A stretch of DNA of 64,000 bases from Agriotes lineatus (lineage: Eukaryota; Arthropoda; Insecta; Coleoptera; Elateridae). Of the stretch, positions 22,261 to 34,200 are shown in pieces; position 1 is the stretch's first letter, and the number at the start of each line of letters is the position of its first letter. The notes beneath the pieces are model-generated. The model had not been told where the DNA came from and made no database searches. It saw only the letters and a program-made list of their open reading frames with translations. A program made the translations under genes and the position numbers. The stretch spans positions 1 through 64,000 of the forward strand of contig CALNHX010007772.1 of NCBI GenBank assembly GCA_940337035.1, read 5' to 3'.

Positions 22261-23610
22261 TCTGCACTCATGGAGAAGTACCACCTGAGACTCCCTGTTG
22301 AGATAATTCCGGTTTCAGCGGAACTTTCGATAAAGGCAACTAAATTCCACTTTGTAAACTACCACTTCGATCACTTGGGGCTCGAGACCCAATCGACCAA
22401 TTAGCTACAGAAAGGTATTGAAACCGGCAGAGTGTACAATAATATCGAAGTTAGCTCGTCAGGCATGGTTTTCTTGACTTGAACGTGTTGCCAAGTGTTG
22501 TATAAGAGTTTACGTTTATAGGCCATTAGCCCAGTTTTTTGGAATTATTTTTGCCCGTGGCATAATTGGAGGTGCCTGCCTGGGTCGACAAGTAAAATTT
22601 TAGTTTCTGCTTAGACCGCATCGTCTTTGCGTTTAGCATAGCGAGTTAGAAACATTTTTGGTCTTCGCGACAAACTACAAGCAACATGACGCCTAAAATA
22701 TCCGGGCGAAAATCAAATTTCGCTTCAACTTCAGTTATAATTAGAAGTTATCAGGCATTTCCGCACTGCACTTGTATAATACTTGTGAAAATGGAGCCAT
22801 TGTGATTTTTATCAGCTCGAAGTGCGATATAAAAATACCGCACAGTAGGTGGCAATGTCTAAGCTGCGTCTAGATTTTGTTTGCCTTTTCTAGATTGCAC
22901 CAGTACCTGATAAGAGGGAGATACGTCACGTTCGCTATTGCGTTGCAAAATTGAGGCATGCCATTGCCCTTCGTCAATGGTTCACCTGTTTGCTCATCGT
23001 CGAGACTTCACAAGTGCTTGTATCTCTTGATTTCCCAAATAAATAACCACTTTTGTTTCTTCCCTGTAAGGTAAAATGTCTCCTTACCGTTGGAAGGGTT
23101 ATTTCATTTGAGAAGGCTTTTATTCGGCAGGTTTTGTACTCTTGTTGTTCAGCGTTATAGGACCTTGAACCAACCAAAAATTGGTAATCTATTTTTAAGC
23201 GGTGGAGTTTTTTCATTGTAATCGTTGTAGCCTCGAGCGCGCATGGAACATGTTCCTAAAATTAGTACAGTAAACAATACGATTTTGGGAAAAAAACTGT
23301 TCTGGCTACGGTTTCGTAACCTTAATTATGAAATTAATCCGTGGGAGTACATTTATCTTCTCGTCATATATGAATATAACATGGTATTTGTCTAAGGAAT
23401 ATTTATAGTACGGTGTTTATTTGTTCACTTATAACCTTCAATAGTGTAGGCACACTGGTTTTGGGTTCGGGGTTAATTTTTTTTAATTCAAATTGGTTGC
23501 CATGCTGCCGACTTGGCAAAATTGCGAAATGCCCATTTGGACTAGGAATTTTTGATCGCAAATACAACCCCGGAAAGGATGCACGGGGCGCACGCTGATG
23601 ATTTACCTGG
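22260..23610. other. Non-coding DNA, no gene recognised
   Basis: Moderate GC and several short frames (for example 22974-23216 minus, 23413-23598 plus), none with a family motif. I see no repeat partner in this window. Confidence 0.45.
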
Positions 23611-24490
23611 AATACTGATGCTTACCGCATATGGAGCCTATTAGCCGAATGCTTACTAGATTTTAACGAAATAAAACCTAAACAGCGGCATAGTCTATGG
23701 ACGCATATTAAAAATTTTCGACACATAACCAGGAGCAACAACATAGACAAATTAATAGTCCAGGGCAAAGCAGATGGTAAGCGAAGAAGAGTAAGGTCTC
23801 CCGGCTCGCAGGATTGATATGGTAACTCCTCCATACCGACATCGAGACTGCCATGATCCGAGAAACAGTAGACAGAACTAAATGGGGGGATACAGCCAGA
23901 CAAGTAATATCCAACCTGGACGGGAACCTATATCGACATTGTTTATGTCATCACACTTTTGACAAGACGTTGGATTTGAGAAGAGCTAGACCAGTGTGCT
24001 CCAACCCACGTCAGTGCGAATTGCAGTTGCAGTTGCCGCCCTCGCAGAAGATCCAATCTGCAAAGCATTTGTGGAAAATGAGCATCCCAGACTATCTAGG
24101 TGCGCTTCCTGGATCACTGATAATTGCTTATTAGATCAAGGATTAATGATCATCTTGCTGAATGTCCACTATTCCCAGGTAAATAGTGCACTATATTGCG
24201 ACACGTTCGGGCCATGAGCAATGATCCAACAAAAAAGGTCTCCACAGTCAATGCAGCAATATCAACAATGAAACAATGTTTAACTCCGCTGCACTATCTA
24301 ACTGCATACAACCCTCATTGCTAAGTTACTTAAGCAATCATATCTATTGCAAACATTATTCTTTCCCTGTATTAATATCCAAAAGTATCAGCAACACTTC
24401 AAAAATCACATCAGAGCTTTCGTAGTGGAATGCAACCCTCTGTAGTATCAATTTTCACATTCCTTACACATTTAAAATATTGTGGTTGAT
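23611..24490. repeat. Dispersed repeat family, copy with RTE insertion
   Basis: The ends match 31515-31895. GCTTACC(G/A)CAT.TGG(A/T)GCCTATTAGCC lies at 23620, and the rest from about 24168 to 24490. Shared words include AATAGTGCA/ATAGTGCAT, CAACAATG(A/G)AACA, GCAACACTTCA and TGGAATGC. Between about 23660 and 24165 this copy holds roughly 500 bp absent from the other. Confidence 0.65.
23700..23930 (+). pseudogene. RTE-like non-LTR retrotransposon, C-terminal fragment
   Basis: RHITRSNNIDKLIVQGKADGKRRRVRSPG (read from about 23712), then, after a frame change, HTDIETAMIRETVDRTKWGD, then a (I/V)..LDG block to about 23926. This matches the end of RTE-type endonuclease/reverse transcriptase proteins, where a GK..G(K/R)R.RGR.P motif precedes A...A.DR..W. 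Only the tail is present, with a frameshift near 23815. Confidence 0.65.
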
Positions 24491-25700
24491 TTATTCAAAA
24501 TCCTATAATCATAAAAAATACTATAATAAATGACAGGATGAATATTTACAAAGAAATAAAAGTAAAATATTACATTAGACACCTTGGGTATTTGTTTTGG
24601 TTATACTGTCTGTGTTGGGGGTAGTGTATGTATCTTTTCGGTTGCCTTCCATGTAATAAGACGGCAGTGCCCAATGTAGATTCACATGTGGGAAGCAACA
24701 TAGTATCCTATAATTTATGACAGTTTACGAAACAGCTGCAAGTTTGTGATTTCCTCGAGCATAGCTTGACAATTTGCAGTAGTTGGCTAAACAACCTCAT
24801 CTCATATTCGGGCGAAGAGATAGATCGTGGTAATTAGTTTGGACACTTCTCTGTTCTAACCTCACTTTCACTTCTCTGATGCTTCTGAACTCTCGAGGTC
24901 GTATCGTCCTCATCGAAACGGGTACAGTTAATTCCCCTTCCCACCCGACCGACTGAGGGAGGAATTCGTCAGGCGTGAGCTTCCGCTGTAGACTGCTCTA
25001 GACGAATCGATCTTGGGCAAGTAAAATACAAGTTCATCGACCTCCTCAAATTACGTTTGTATCGCGTTTCGCCCCGAAAGCCGAGTTCGAAAGTGGGGCG
25101 GACGAATGCAAATCGAAAGGAAGGTTCGTCGAGTCCGTAGCAGCTTCCACCAATCTGCAAATTGGGTAGACAGCTGGACGCCAGTTCTTATCTATCATGA
25201 GTACCAATATTGACGTCAATAATATTCAGTTCGAGTGCCAATACAAACATAAGACTTAAAATATTCGAATCCGTCTGGGGGTCTGTTCCTGTTTCTTTTT
25301 TTTTGTCTGTGTTTATCTCGAGTGGATCTACGGTACCGTTTCGGTGATAAGATCTGAACTTCCAACCATTCACCAGCTATTTATAAACTGTGCAAAAGTG
25401 ACGAGACAGCTCTAATCTGTTTGCTTTGCGTTTCCCTCTTATAGTACTCACCTTTTTTGGTGTCAAGAGCTGGCCCTAGTTGGAGTGGTTCGTCGCGAGG
25501 AAAGTCTACAGTTCACGAAATGTAATAACGTTCGGGGCACTGCACGCCGTGAAGGAGTTTGGCTTGAGATTTGGCATCAATTATCAATACTACAAGCATG
25601 TGTCCTAGTCACTTTAATTGTCCGTACTGAATTATTACCTTAAATACTAATTTGACTTTTGGATTTCTGCAATTGTGTTTAATTTTTCTCATTTACCTAG
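24490..25700. other. Non-coding DNA, no gene recognised
   Basis: Contains a GC-richer part at 24840-25170 with overlapping short frames on the minus strand, none with recognisable domains. No repeat partner was noticed. Confidence 0.4.
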
Positions 25701-25710
25701 ACTTATAGAC

Positions 25711-26961
25711 CAGGGTGTGTAAACTAGGGGACGCACCCCTATATGGTGGCGCGACACATGTTGCGGGGGGCGCGATTGTTTTACAATGTTATATTTCTGT
25801 AATGTTTCGTATTTACGCGTTGTCGTAGTCACCGGATGTTCACGAATTGCCAGTAAGAGACACGCCCACAGATTAAATATATGATTAGTTGCTGCTGCTC
25901 CATGCGTGTAGGTGGTAATATGATAATACATAATGGAAAACAACTATTTATTTACTAAACAACAACTTCGATGATTACAGACAAATGTACATAAACGTAG
26001 AACGGCATACACCAATACAAATACATAGTGCGTGCTAAAACAACTATTGTACTAACAGGTAAACGCGCCCTGATATTTCGACAGAGTTGTGTGGATGAAT
26101 GCACTTATTACTGACGCGGGTTCGAAATGGACTAGACGAATCCTAGACATGGAAACCCGTAGCCGAATGTTGTAAACCGAATGACAACTGAATACGAATT
26201 GGCCGCGCTGTTTTTCTGTAGCTTCTCGTCAGTTGTGTCAGTGAAGGGTTTATTGCTTCGTAGTGGCCGGATGGACTCTCGCTTTGTCGAAAGTGCAATC
26301 AGGAATTATGCCCCGTTCGCATGCTGAAGAATTGGAATTGCTCTATTACCCGGATGTCTTCTGGGCGCAAGTGTTAGGAAGGTCGCTATTATCCGAGCGC
26401 GAAGGAAGAGGTTATTATTACTCGTTGCTTTTTTGCGGGCGGTCAATCGGATATCCTCGATCCTTGAGCGGCCGCCCTTGTTGTCGCAAAAGGGTTTATG
26501 TATTACCTACAGTTTAACATTGAAGCACCCGCTGATTTAGGCTGAACAGCTTCTCAATTGAAGTTTTCACTGTTACGGTTTCCTGCGCTGCTTTTGTACG
26601 TTAATTTACTAACGCTGCACGTTGTTGGGTATCCGCTACATATGCATGCAATAATCAAATCCTTTTTGCTTTTCTTATTGAAATTTTAAAATGTTATATT
26701 TATTTTTGCATTCATATTACTGTACAACTTCTTTAATTTATTGGTGTTTGATTTTATTCCTATTAGAATGTCCATTTTGTTATTTTAGCTTGTTTTTTTG
26801 CTCTTTTCGGCTCTAAGAAAATATACGATCTTCGTGGCATACTATTTTTCATAATTATCATTCACATAAAATCCGTCCTAAACACCAAGCCATGGTAGGG
26901 GGCCCAAATTTGAATTTTGAACAAAAATTGGGGCGCAGAATGAAGAGTTTGCGCATCCCTG
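25711..26961. mobile_element. Non-autonomous hAT element with 8-bp target duplication
   Basis: The ends CAGGGTGTGTAAACT (25711) and, inverted, CAGGGATGCGCAAACT (ending 26961) are typical hAT termini. The flanks are TTATAGAC (25703-25710) and CTTTAGAC (26962-26969), a 6/8 match to each other and to the hAT nTnTAGAn preference. The 1251-bp interior has frames (such as 26263-26517 plus) that do not resemble transposase, so it is non-autonomous or heavily decayed. Confidence 0.8.
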
Positions 26962-26969
26962 CTTTAGAC

Positions 26970-29003
26970 CATCCTTCCAATAATCACTTTGACTCTGTAA
27001 CGTTAATCGAAGCCAATAAAGGTACTCAAGCACCATTCAACACCACTCATCGATTGATTTGCCTATCGGCAATCGAGAAAACTTATCACAAGTACCTTTT
27101 TAATTAAAAATTGTAGAAAATTAAACGCTGATAAAGTATCTGTCACGCTTGCTATTTATGACTTTTGAAAATGCTATCAAGTGGCTGATGAAATTGATTT
27201 TTAGCAGGCTGAACTCTATGTTTTAATATTGTAGGATACGATCCAAGTAGGAGTGTAGTCGAATACATGTAATTAACGCTGACCGTTCGCTTAGAAACCT
27301 GTTTGGTTCAGGGAATGAACTGTAGTAGATAACACCTCGTCACCATGTAGTTTATATAGAGAAAATTAAATATGTAGCAAACATTGTCAAGATTATTGAA
27401 AGTTCGTGGCCTGGCCGCCTTAGGAAATCGAAACAGTAAAATGAGGAAAAACAATTGATTCTGCCAATTAAGACAGACATTTTCTTCAAATATGAGTATT
27501 AACTACACACTGTGATAAACCCCGTCACTATGAATCGAGATAATTCTGTTTCCAGCCTTCGGAAATTGAAAAATTAAAATGAGGAAAACGGTTGCTTTTG
27601 CCAATTCAGACACAAATTTCCTTAAAATATGAGTATTAAATAGTATTGCCATTGACATGATCAACTCGTCTGTCTGGGTAAGTGCAGTATGTAGATGTTA
27701 AGAGCTGCTTCGATTCAGCTTTGTACAATTATTCTCTCGTTCCACCTTTTCTCTACCTAAAATTATTTCAATCAATCACTAGTCTTTCTTACAACGCCTT
27801 CCCCTACATTGCGATACACTCATTTGTATAGGTCAACATGTCATCCAGATAAACACCTCGTTTTGACGTTCGTTTCTGAACATACGCACAGTTTTCATCA
27901 AAATAGACGGGAATTGATGAATATATAAGTATGTATATATGTATATGTATATATAAGTTTATTTCGAGCCTTCTCATAAATATTGCTATTTCAAGTGGAA
28001 AAAATAATAAAATTGAACACCAACAATAGATGCACATGGAATGAAGATTTTGTCTGTCTTTTATAAAGCTATGTAAACATTTGACTAAAATTATAATCGT
28101 AACCTCAAAGAAAGATTATTAAAAGTATAGTTCTGTGTAGCTTTCCGATCAAAGATAACAGTTTCCCATTAATTACGTTTAGATTAGAGTAAAGGTTTGT
28201 TAGTAAATTAGTAATTAGCAGTAGTTCTACAAGATAATTCATAAAAGGTTCAAATACAATGCAAACATTATCGTTACGGTTCAACAATGTGAAGTTCACA
28301 TGCAACAGTATTACTTGAAATTTTAATCATGGATAGCCCAGTATCATAAATGATGTTCCACATCCAAGATCTGGTTGTTAAAGTTGTTTTATTAAATAAA
28401 TTTCTACGAAGTACGAATGCCGGAACCAAAAAATTGTAAATAGTTAGTTTTCCAGTTATAGAAGCATTTTCAGCAGTACCAAGTATGTAATTTAATACAT
28501 ACAATACAAGAAGGCAAATGTAGGCATTGAACTGAGAAAATGCAAAAATTAGTAGTAAAGTTAAAGGTCCAATTTCAAAATGAGATTTTTTGTAAATATT
28601 ATGTTTGTGAGGCATACAAAAAGCGAATTTGAACCACATCCAGGAGTGTTTTACATCCGAACTTAATAAGAGTTGAATTGGTAATTGTGATAATTACAAA
28701 GATAAATGTAAACTGTATAATCTCAAAAACCTGCCTTATTTATGAGGTATTTAAAATGTAGAGAATTTTAAGCGTACTTTAATGCCGCAAAGATTTTAGA
28801 TCATAAGTTAATAATAGGCCTAGAATTTACAATTGAATAATTTTTATTATTTTAACGAATGTCATAATATTGTCATTGGCCTATTTAAATTCATGCGATT
28901 GGCTGGAGCCAATTAGATTTAATAATTTCAAAATAAAATTTGCTAAAAAGGTCGGTTTAAAATTGCTCCCATAATTAAATGTAAAAATATTCGATAGTAT
29001 TAA
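26970..29003. other. AT-rich DNA; unrecognised hydrophobic frames at 28.1-28.6 kb
   Basis: No identified gene. On the minus strand, 28274-28639 is open for 121 codons and rich in Leu/Phe/Ile, with hydrophobic runs (LTLLLIFAF and ICLLVLYVLNYIL). A further 66-codon hydrophobic frame follows at 28105-28305. In DNA this AT-rich such frames often arise by chance, and I find no receptor or transporter signature. Confidence 0.35.
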
Positions 29004-29021
29004 TGGCGCCCAACATGGGGC
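29004..29021 (+). other. Possible LTR-retrotransposon primer-binding site
   Basis: TGGCGCCCAACATGGGGC resembles the tRNA-complementary primer-binding site common in insect Ty3/Gypsy-like elements. No flanking LTR pair or gag/pol frame is seen, so this may be coincidence or a scrap. Confidence 0.25.
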
Positions 29022-31510
29022 CCCAATCCACGACCCTAAGATTAAGAGTCTCAATATCTATGCTCATTACCAGTTTTTTACCATATTAACTATGCATTGT
29101 GGTGGGCAATTTTCTTGAGTGTATCGTACATGTATAGACAATCATTCATCTTCTCATTTGTTAGTAGGAACTTCTTCCGCAAACATTTATATTTAGGCTT
29201 TCCATCTAACTTCTTCCATGCTTATTCTGGCTGTCCAATCTTTCCTAAGTACGACCATAAATTATATATCGAAGTAGGCTCCTGTAGTTCATCCAGTCAT
29301 CCATTTAGTATCCATAATAGTAACTGTAAGCTTGCTACCTACTATATGAGTAAGTTCTGTTGGGAAATTTTCTGTCATGTTCTTTAACCTGATCAAATCA
29401 TCTATTAAACTAACGTCTTCGTGATCGACAGCCTTCCACAGCGCCGTGCATCACTAATCTGTAAGAATGGCGAGGTCACGCCTCACTGTATGGCCAAACT
29501 ATTTAACGACATTTTTGTTAATTAGTTAACAAGTGCCTTGCCACCTCAAGCACTGCCCTGACAGAGTACAGGTCTACAATCACTTTTCCGGAACCCTTGA
29601 GGCCAGCTGTGTTTCGGATTTCAGAAAAAATAACGTCAGAGGGGTCTAGGTCAGTAGACGTGCGTGTGACCTGTGCTGGGTTACGCTGCCACGTCACACC
29701 TTGAGTGATGTGGCGAGTGGGTGTGGTGTTGGGTCAGCCGTTCGCGCGCCTTACAAGCCTTGTTATGCAGAGATGACTTGACGCTCCATACTCCACAGAA
29801 AAATTCGAACTTTTCCCATTTCGGGATAACCTTCTATACCAACACCACATCTCGATGCCTATGAGAAAGATTAGTTACTAGTTTAAGCTAGGAAGAAATT
29901 GTAGAGAAGTTACCGAAAGTCCCTACGTCGTTACTGTATCCCCATCAATGTCCCTTCTATATCTAATTAGCAGATATGTTTGTTTTGCAATTGCAGCTCG
30001 GGCGAGCACGATAGGCTAAAATTAGAAAACCCATTTTCTAAACAACGGTTTGTGGAAGGTAGAGCCAAGCAGAATCGAAGCGGTCGAGAAAATCAATGAA
30101 AGAGTGGTCTTGTAAAACTCTCTTTAAATATATCCAACTGGCAAATCTGTGTTTCATTGCTCAGTCGTGTCGCAAATACACATACTGTAGTTACTGGCTA
30201 ACAGAAGAGCGAATATATTCTAAAAGTAGCACTCTCTTTCGACACTATCTAGATGCTATAATGCTCTATATGCCGTAGACGTAGACTATTGCAATATATG
30301 CAAAGGTGGGGATATTCGCTCTCATGGATAAATGGGCAATCATGTTGCTCAGCCATGATGACTGATGAGTTTTGGTATAACCATTTATGAATTGTAGATA
30401 CGCACAAATTCTTTTCGCCAACGTGGCGCTCGAATAGTGAGCATTACATAAAAGTCTCCTTGCACACGAAAATAAAAAAAATCTCGTTATTTCGAAGTAC
30501 TCCTTTGCTCGACTCGTGCACGTGGTTTCCATATTTCTGAAGCGGTGGGTGTCTCGACGCCGTCATCGAAGTATGGAGCGTATTCGGACGCCTCGGAATG
30601 CCGCCCAAAGTCCGAAAATAATATACATTATACAAAGTCCACGTGCCAAGCGAATACGTGTGCAGCAACTCATTATCAAAGTTTGGCAACGAATAAATGT
30701 TGCGACCGTGGCGCTGCTTGAAAGTTTACTATTTACCTCCATCAATAAAAATGGAGATTAAGGACGGCTATTATTGTGTTTATTTTCACAAATCTGCCAA
30801 AGTATTAGAATCGTTTTAACTCTGTTTTACACCGCAGTTGGAGTTATTTTGTCAACAGAGGCGCAACCAGGCAGCACCTAAGCACTTGGTAAAAACAATT
30901 CGAGCTGCGCATGTTGTTTGTCTTGTTCAAACAACACATTGACGCTGCTGTTGTGGGGAATTGCCGCTAATCGATGAAGAAAAATAACACACCCACCTTT
31001 TGAGTGGCTTCGAGCATAAATAAATTATCAGAGCAGACGCATGTCAGAAGGCGTATTTATACATAATTCAATTATTACAAAAATTCAGCCCGATAACAAG
31101 GCGGAAATAGCACACCCTTACCAAACGTACTATAGACAAATGGATTCAGGGTTCGAGTCCAATTTATTTTTTCCTGGCTTTAGATCGGTCCTCATGCATA
31201 AATGTACAGGCTGGCGAATTACCAGAAATTGTGTAACGCCCCTTCGGACTAAGGGTTGTGGATCAGAAACACGAAACCGGGGGAAAGCTACGCAATCAGC
31301 GGACCCTTTCATGTGGCATGTGGTCATACACATTTTTTCATACGCACAAAACCAGCCAAATTTCACAATTAGACATGCAAACAAGAATAAACAAGCTAGC
31401 AGTACGTGTTCGGAATGGCAGTACTTACAGTAGGTTTTGCATCCCCCATGGCGCTCCCGCGTATTCTCTAGTAGAACTTCTCTGCAGGGATGAGATAACT
31501 GTAACATCTG
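29022..31510. other. Non-coding DNA, no gene recognised
   Basis: Several short frames on both strands (29097-29387, 30444-30761, 31041-31507) overlap each other and show no conserved domains. No inverted or direct repeats of note were seen, apart from the family beginning at 31515. Confidence 0.4.
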
Positions 31511-31514
31511 TAAG

Positions 31515-31895
31515 GCGGATGCTTACCACATCTGGTGCCTATTAGCCGAATGCTAAGTAGACCACTAATCCAGGCACATAGTGCATTAACGGCGTACCGA
31601 TTGTGCACCAACCCAACAATAAAACAAGGAGCAACGACCCAAACAACAAAGCTCTCTACAATCAGCAGCAATGCCAACAATGGAACAGTGTTCAATTCGA
31701 GTGCACAATAAAACTACAGACAACCTCCATTGCAAAGCTAATACTCAAACAATAGTATCTATTGCGGACTTTATTATTCCACCCATTTCTTATTAATCCA
31801 CAAAATTACCACAAGCAACACTTCAGAAGCATATAAGAACTCTCGCATTGGAATGCCACGCTCTATGGTATATCAAGTTTCGCATCAGCATGTTC
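31515..31895. repeat. Dispersed repeat family, copy without insertion
   Basis: Partner of 23611-24490: GATGCTTACCACATCTGG then GCCTATTAGCCGAATGCTAA at 31536. It then runs without interruption through AACAATGGAACAGTGTTCAA, TATCTATTGCGGACTTTATT and GCAACACTTCAGAAGC to about 31890. It shows the pre-insertion structure of the other copy. Confidence 0.65.
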
Positions 31896-34200
31896 TCGGT
31901 CGCTAACTGCCTGCCCAAACCCCGATGATTTTAGAAACTACCCCCGATCTCTAAATTGACTTCAGGCTAGTTTAGAACGAAATGGTGTAAAAGTAAACAC
32001 AACAGTAACTATTTTCATTTTTGATGCTTCAGAGCGAAGTAAACTCCACTGATTAATGCCTGAATCAGTTGGCTATAACCATATTTAAATAGTGATTTAT
32101 ACCTCGGACTCATTATGGATGAATATAACTGTTGTACGAGAAGTATTGGAGGCTAGGAAGAACTAGAACAGTAAAATAGGTCGAATAATATCCTAACATC
32201 CTAGGAGAATACAGAAATTTAGTATAAGGGGCTTGCAGATATTAGCACTTCGTTCATACTGCGTCAAAGGAATGTTCAGCATAGGATGAACCTGTTTAAG
32301 AAGAGACCGAGCCCGTTTTGGAAGAATGTTTCCTTCAATTCTTGAACGACCAAAATATTTCCATTCGTACATGGCGACAGAATGGCTGGCCGTTGGCATC
32401 AAGGTTGAAAAACATTACAGGTAGATTGATGGGTGGCTATTCAGGATTAAGTATTCATATCAGCAACTTTGCTTTGAATCTAAACTGTCCATGGATTATA
32501 TTTAATTTTCAACATATTCAATTTATTAACTCTTGTGACCAATATAGTAGCGATCTGTTGGAAACAAATAAATCAATTCCAATTTTTGGAGATTAACCAA
32601 ATTGTGGGCTAGCTTAAATACATAGCAGCGCCCAGTGATTCAAATAAGTTCATGAATGAAGTGGATGGCGTTGTGATCAAGTTTAATCGATCTTGTTCGA
32701 CAACTACTAATTTACTAACGCGCTACTTAACCTGTCGTGTAGTGAAATGGACTATAGCTGCAACCTCCAACTTAACGAATTCGTTTGAATTACTTCATTA
32801 GGCAACCTTAACGCTACCAGAAGTCCATCTAATTTACTCACCAGTCGTTCAGCCTCGCTATTTAAAATCGATATTCCATATAGTCAGGAAACTGCTACTA
32901 TGGACTACAGATACGTGAAGCTCATATAAAATCAGCAGGATTGGGAAGGTGAACTGCCTGTGGGTTGTTGAACTCTTGAGCTAGACGAGCTCTGCGTAGT
33001 ACTAATTGCCCCAAAATTACCGAAAGTTATAACTGCATTACAGAATGGGCGGATTATTTAATAGCCTGCACATGATGGTAGGAATTGAGACTTTTGGTGG
33101 TAAACGGACTTTCAACTGTTGCAAGTAGAAGAACGTAGCAATTCTCATTCGCCATATTGCATCGTTCTGCTGATTTTGCACAATTTAAGGGTTGCTTCGA
33201 AAGTGTGCACATAACGATTTGAAGTTTCCTCCCACCATCATAGATAGGTCACAGTACTTTATGCATTAGTGAGAGTTAGAACTGCGGTATGGAAACACCA
33301 GTTTCAGGGTTTCGTGGGAACTATGCAAAAACTTCGCTGTAAGTAAAAATAGAAATCCACGACGAACTACGTCTGGATGCGTGCCACTTTCGATGGCAAA
33401 ACTGCATCCACTATATCATCCGTTCACGTTCACCTGCTACAACCCAGGCCTTGGATCCAGTGTTTGGGAAGTTCGGCGTGGAATTTGCATCGAAAAATGC
33501 TTTGCCCCAACGGTTGACATCATTGACAGCGCCTTGGTGGTTGCGCCATTTTCCCAACGTGGTTACGTCAGAACCGTTACGTTTAGAAAAAGATGCACCA
33601 GAGTTAACGACATGCCCGAGCACCAGCTTCCCATGGCTAGCTTGTTTCCATCCATCATCAAATCTAGTTTTTTCAAGGCAATCTAAAAATAGTGCCGCGA
33701 GCGTTCTCAGAGACGTGGCGTGACGGCGTGGACGAGCCCCCTTAATCGATATTTTGCCAGTTTTTAAATCGGTATACATCATGTGCCGCTTTTGCTGACG
33801 TAGGAAATGCTAAAAAAACCCGATGGACTGACATTTGACATGCCGTTGAGTGTTTGTCCGAAACTCTGCTCTTGTCTAGAATAAATATTGCGGCTGTACC
33901 ATATTAGGTTTTCCCGCAGTGGAAACCACTAGGAACGTGAGACTATTATAACAAAGTAAATTAAATTACGAGAGTTGTTGCTGTTAGTTCTTCGGGCTAT
34001 TTGCGTAAAGAAAACCGCTAACCACTAACGCAGTCGTGCTACTGCTGAGTATAATACTGTTCATCTCGTTCTGAATCGGGTGGCTGAAGAACATCCAATG
34101 TTAAATCCTTGCCGGCGTGATTCTAGATTCATAATTATAATATGATGTTCTTTTTACTGGTATTTTACTTTTTTATAGTAGTACTGACATCGTTAACATA
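31896..34200. other. Non-coding; GC-richer open block at 33.38-33.79 kb
   Basis: Most is featureless. At 33381-33786 all strands are open for 90-123 codons and GC content is near 48 percent. That could be a coding fragment, a decayed transposon or a GC-rich unique element. None of the three overlapping translations matches a family I know, so no product is called. Confidence 0.35.

Noticed and set aside
28105..28639. Hydrophobic minus-strand frames that might be a chemoreceptor exon
   Set aside because: Leu/Phe/Ile-rich frames arise easily in AT-rich DNA, and no receptor motif or splice structure was found.
33381..33786. Three overlapping open frames of 90-123 codons
   Set aside because: All are open simultaneously, and none matches a known family; openness alone is not evidence of coding.
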